Shown piece after piece: positions 63,446-64,000 of a DNA stretch of 64,000 bases. Origin of the DNA: Bacillus timonensis (lineage in GTDB: Bacteria > Bacillota > Bacilli > Bacillales > Bacillaceae_L); the NCBI GenBank assembly GCA_020171895.1, contig JAIVAN010000012.1:62001-126000 (forward strand). Reading direction: 5' to 3'. The translations under genes were made by a program, and so were the position numbers. Numbering within the stretch: the stretch's first letter is position 1; every line of letters begins with the position of its first letter. The notes under the pieces are model-generated. The model had not been told where the DNA came from and searched no databases. It saw only the letters and a list, made by a program, of their open reading frames with translations.

Positions 63446-63463
63446 TTGTGAAATATATCACAA
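63446..63463 (+). promoter_or_regulatory. Rex box upstream of doxX
   Basis: TTGTGAAATATATCACAA matches 17 of 18 positions of the Rex consensus. It lies 19 bp before the doxX start and directly follows a TATAAC that could be the -10. Confidence 0.7.
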
Positions 63464-63482
63464 ATAAAGGGGGAAGAGTAAA

Positions 63483-63986
63483 ATGAGATGGTTAAAAGAA
63501 ACAAATTTTGCAGTAGTATGGACAATATTAAGAGTCTGGTTAGGATTTGAATGGCTAAGAGCAGGGCTAAATAAAATCGATGGCACCTTTGATGCGACAG
63601 GTTTTCTAAAAGGTGCGGTTGCTAAAGCAACGGGTGACCATCCAGCAGTTCAAAGCTGGTATGCAGCATTTTTAGAAGGATTCGCCATACCGAATGTGGG
63701 ATTATTTAATATATTGATTCCTTGGGGAGAAGTATTAGTAGGTGTAGGGTTAATCGTCGGTTTTGCGACAATACCAGCGTTGTTAGCAGGAGCTTTTATG
63801 AACTTGAATTTTTTGCTAGCTGGAACGACAAGTACGAATCCCATACTATATACTGTCGCAGTCATCCTTCTATTCTTAGGCGCTACAAGTTATTATTATG
63901 GAGTAGATAGATACATTACTCCATCTTTGAGAGGCTTCCTCAAAAAGAAGGAAGGTCAAAAAAACAACCACGCACCGGTACAATAA
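63483..63986 (+). CDS. DoxX family membrane protein
   Basis: 167 residues with four membrane helices. LRVWLGFEWLRAGLNKIDG near the start is typical of DoxX. Members have been linked to respiratory quinol oxidation and redox balance in archaea and to oxidoreductase complexes in actinobacteria; the function in Bacillus is unclear. ATG follows AAAGGGGGAAGAG. A near-consensus Rex box suggests redox-regulated expression. Confidence 0.88.
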   Translation: MRWLKETNFAVVWTILRVWLGFEWLRAGLNKIDGTFDATGFLKGAVAKATGDHPAVQSWYAAFLEGFAIPNVGLFNILIPWGEVLVGVGLIVGFATIPALLAGAFMNLNFLLAGTTSTNPILYTVAVILLFLGATSYYYGVDRYITPSLRGFLKKKEGQKNNHAPVQ

Positions 63987-64000
63987 GTAAACATAAATAA

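Overview
The window is chromosomal DNA from a low-GC, endospore-forming Firmicute of the Bacillaceae. Spore genes are present (a gerK-type germinant receptor operon and pdaA for cortex delta-lactam), and many genes match Bacillus subtilis families in sequence, length and partly in order: yfkN, yfkK-J-I-H, yfkF, yfkE, yfkD, yfkC, yfkAB, pdaA, a yfjO-type methyltransferase, yfmL, yfmM, mreBH, topB, helD, hutPHUIG, deoR-nupC-pdp-deoC-cdd and zosA. I cannot name the species.

Layout. 1-2877 (minus) is most of a yfkN-type bifunctional nucleotide phosphoesterase whose C-terminus lies outside the window. 3180-10247 (plus) holds a lipoprotein, a GGDEF/HD-GYP c-di-GMP protein, topB and helD. 10257-13977 (minus) is a gerKA-KC-KB-order germinant receptor operon. 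14473-19575 has a zinc alcohol dehydrogenase, a membrane-anchored glycerophosphodiesterase, a bacterial stay-green (SGR) homologue and the ABC-F protein YfmM. 19735-25059 is a deoxyribonucleoside/pyrimidine salvage region (deoR; nupC-pdp-deoC-xapX-cdd) with DeoR-like operators and a cre site. 25121-26682 has a formyl-THF cyclo-ligase family gene and a YjbE-type TerC protein. 27183-28190 is mreBH, bracketed by repeats. 28796-34907 is hutPHUIG with a HutP-type attenuator. 35454-38057 is adhE with Rex-like sites. 38096-54826 is the yfkK-to-yfkA segment with insertions (zosA with a PerR box, EamA, OsmC, PNPOx-like, YczE-like and several very small genes). 55070-60265 has class I fumarase, pdaA, an RlmCD-type methyltransferase and yfmL. 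60534-61911 is a two-gene wzz/wze pair. The window ends with an amidase, a DnaA-box cluster and a doxX gene with a near-consensus Rex box.

How the genes work together. nupC-pdp-deoC-cdd import and degrade (deoxy)ribonucleosides, with DeoR and CcpA signals visible. hutHUIG converts histidine to glutamate and formamide. adhE and doxX carry Rex-like operators, suggesting redox control. yfkN carries a four-repeat Pho box and a cre-like site, suggesting phosphate scavenging. zosA carries a PerR box.

The strongest unexplained signals are: a dispersed ~260-bp GC-rich repeat (four full copies in single or tandem arrangement plus one with an apparently rearranged helix, and partial copies) whose hairpin arms differ by compensatory changes; a 52-bp tandem repeat at 49589-49900; a promoter-to-terminator unit without a clear ORF at 49955-50213 (minus); eight DnaA-box-like sites at 63128-63300; a helD leader in which an intrinsic terminator sits between promoter and gene; and a Wze-type kinase with an altered P-loop. 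Coordinates of short sites were counted by eye and may be off by a base or two.
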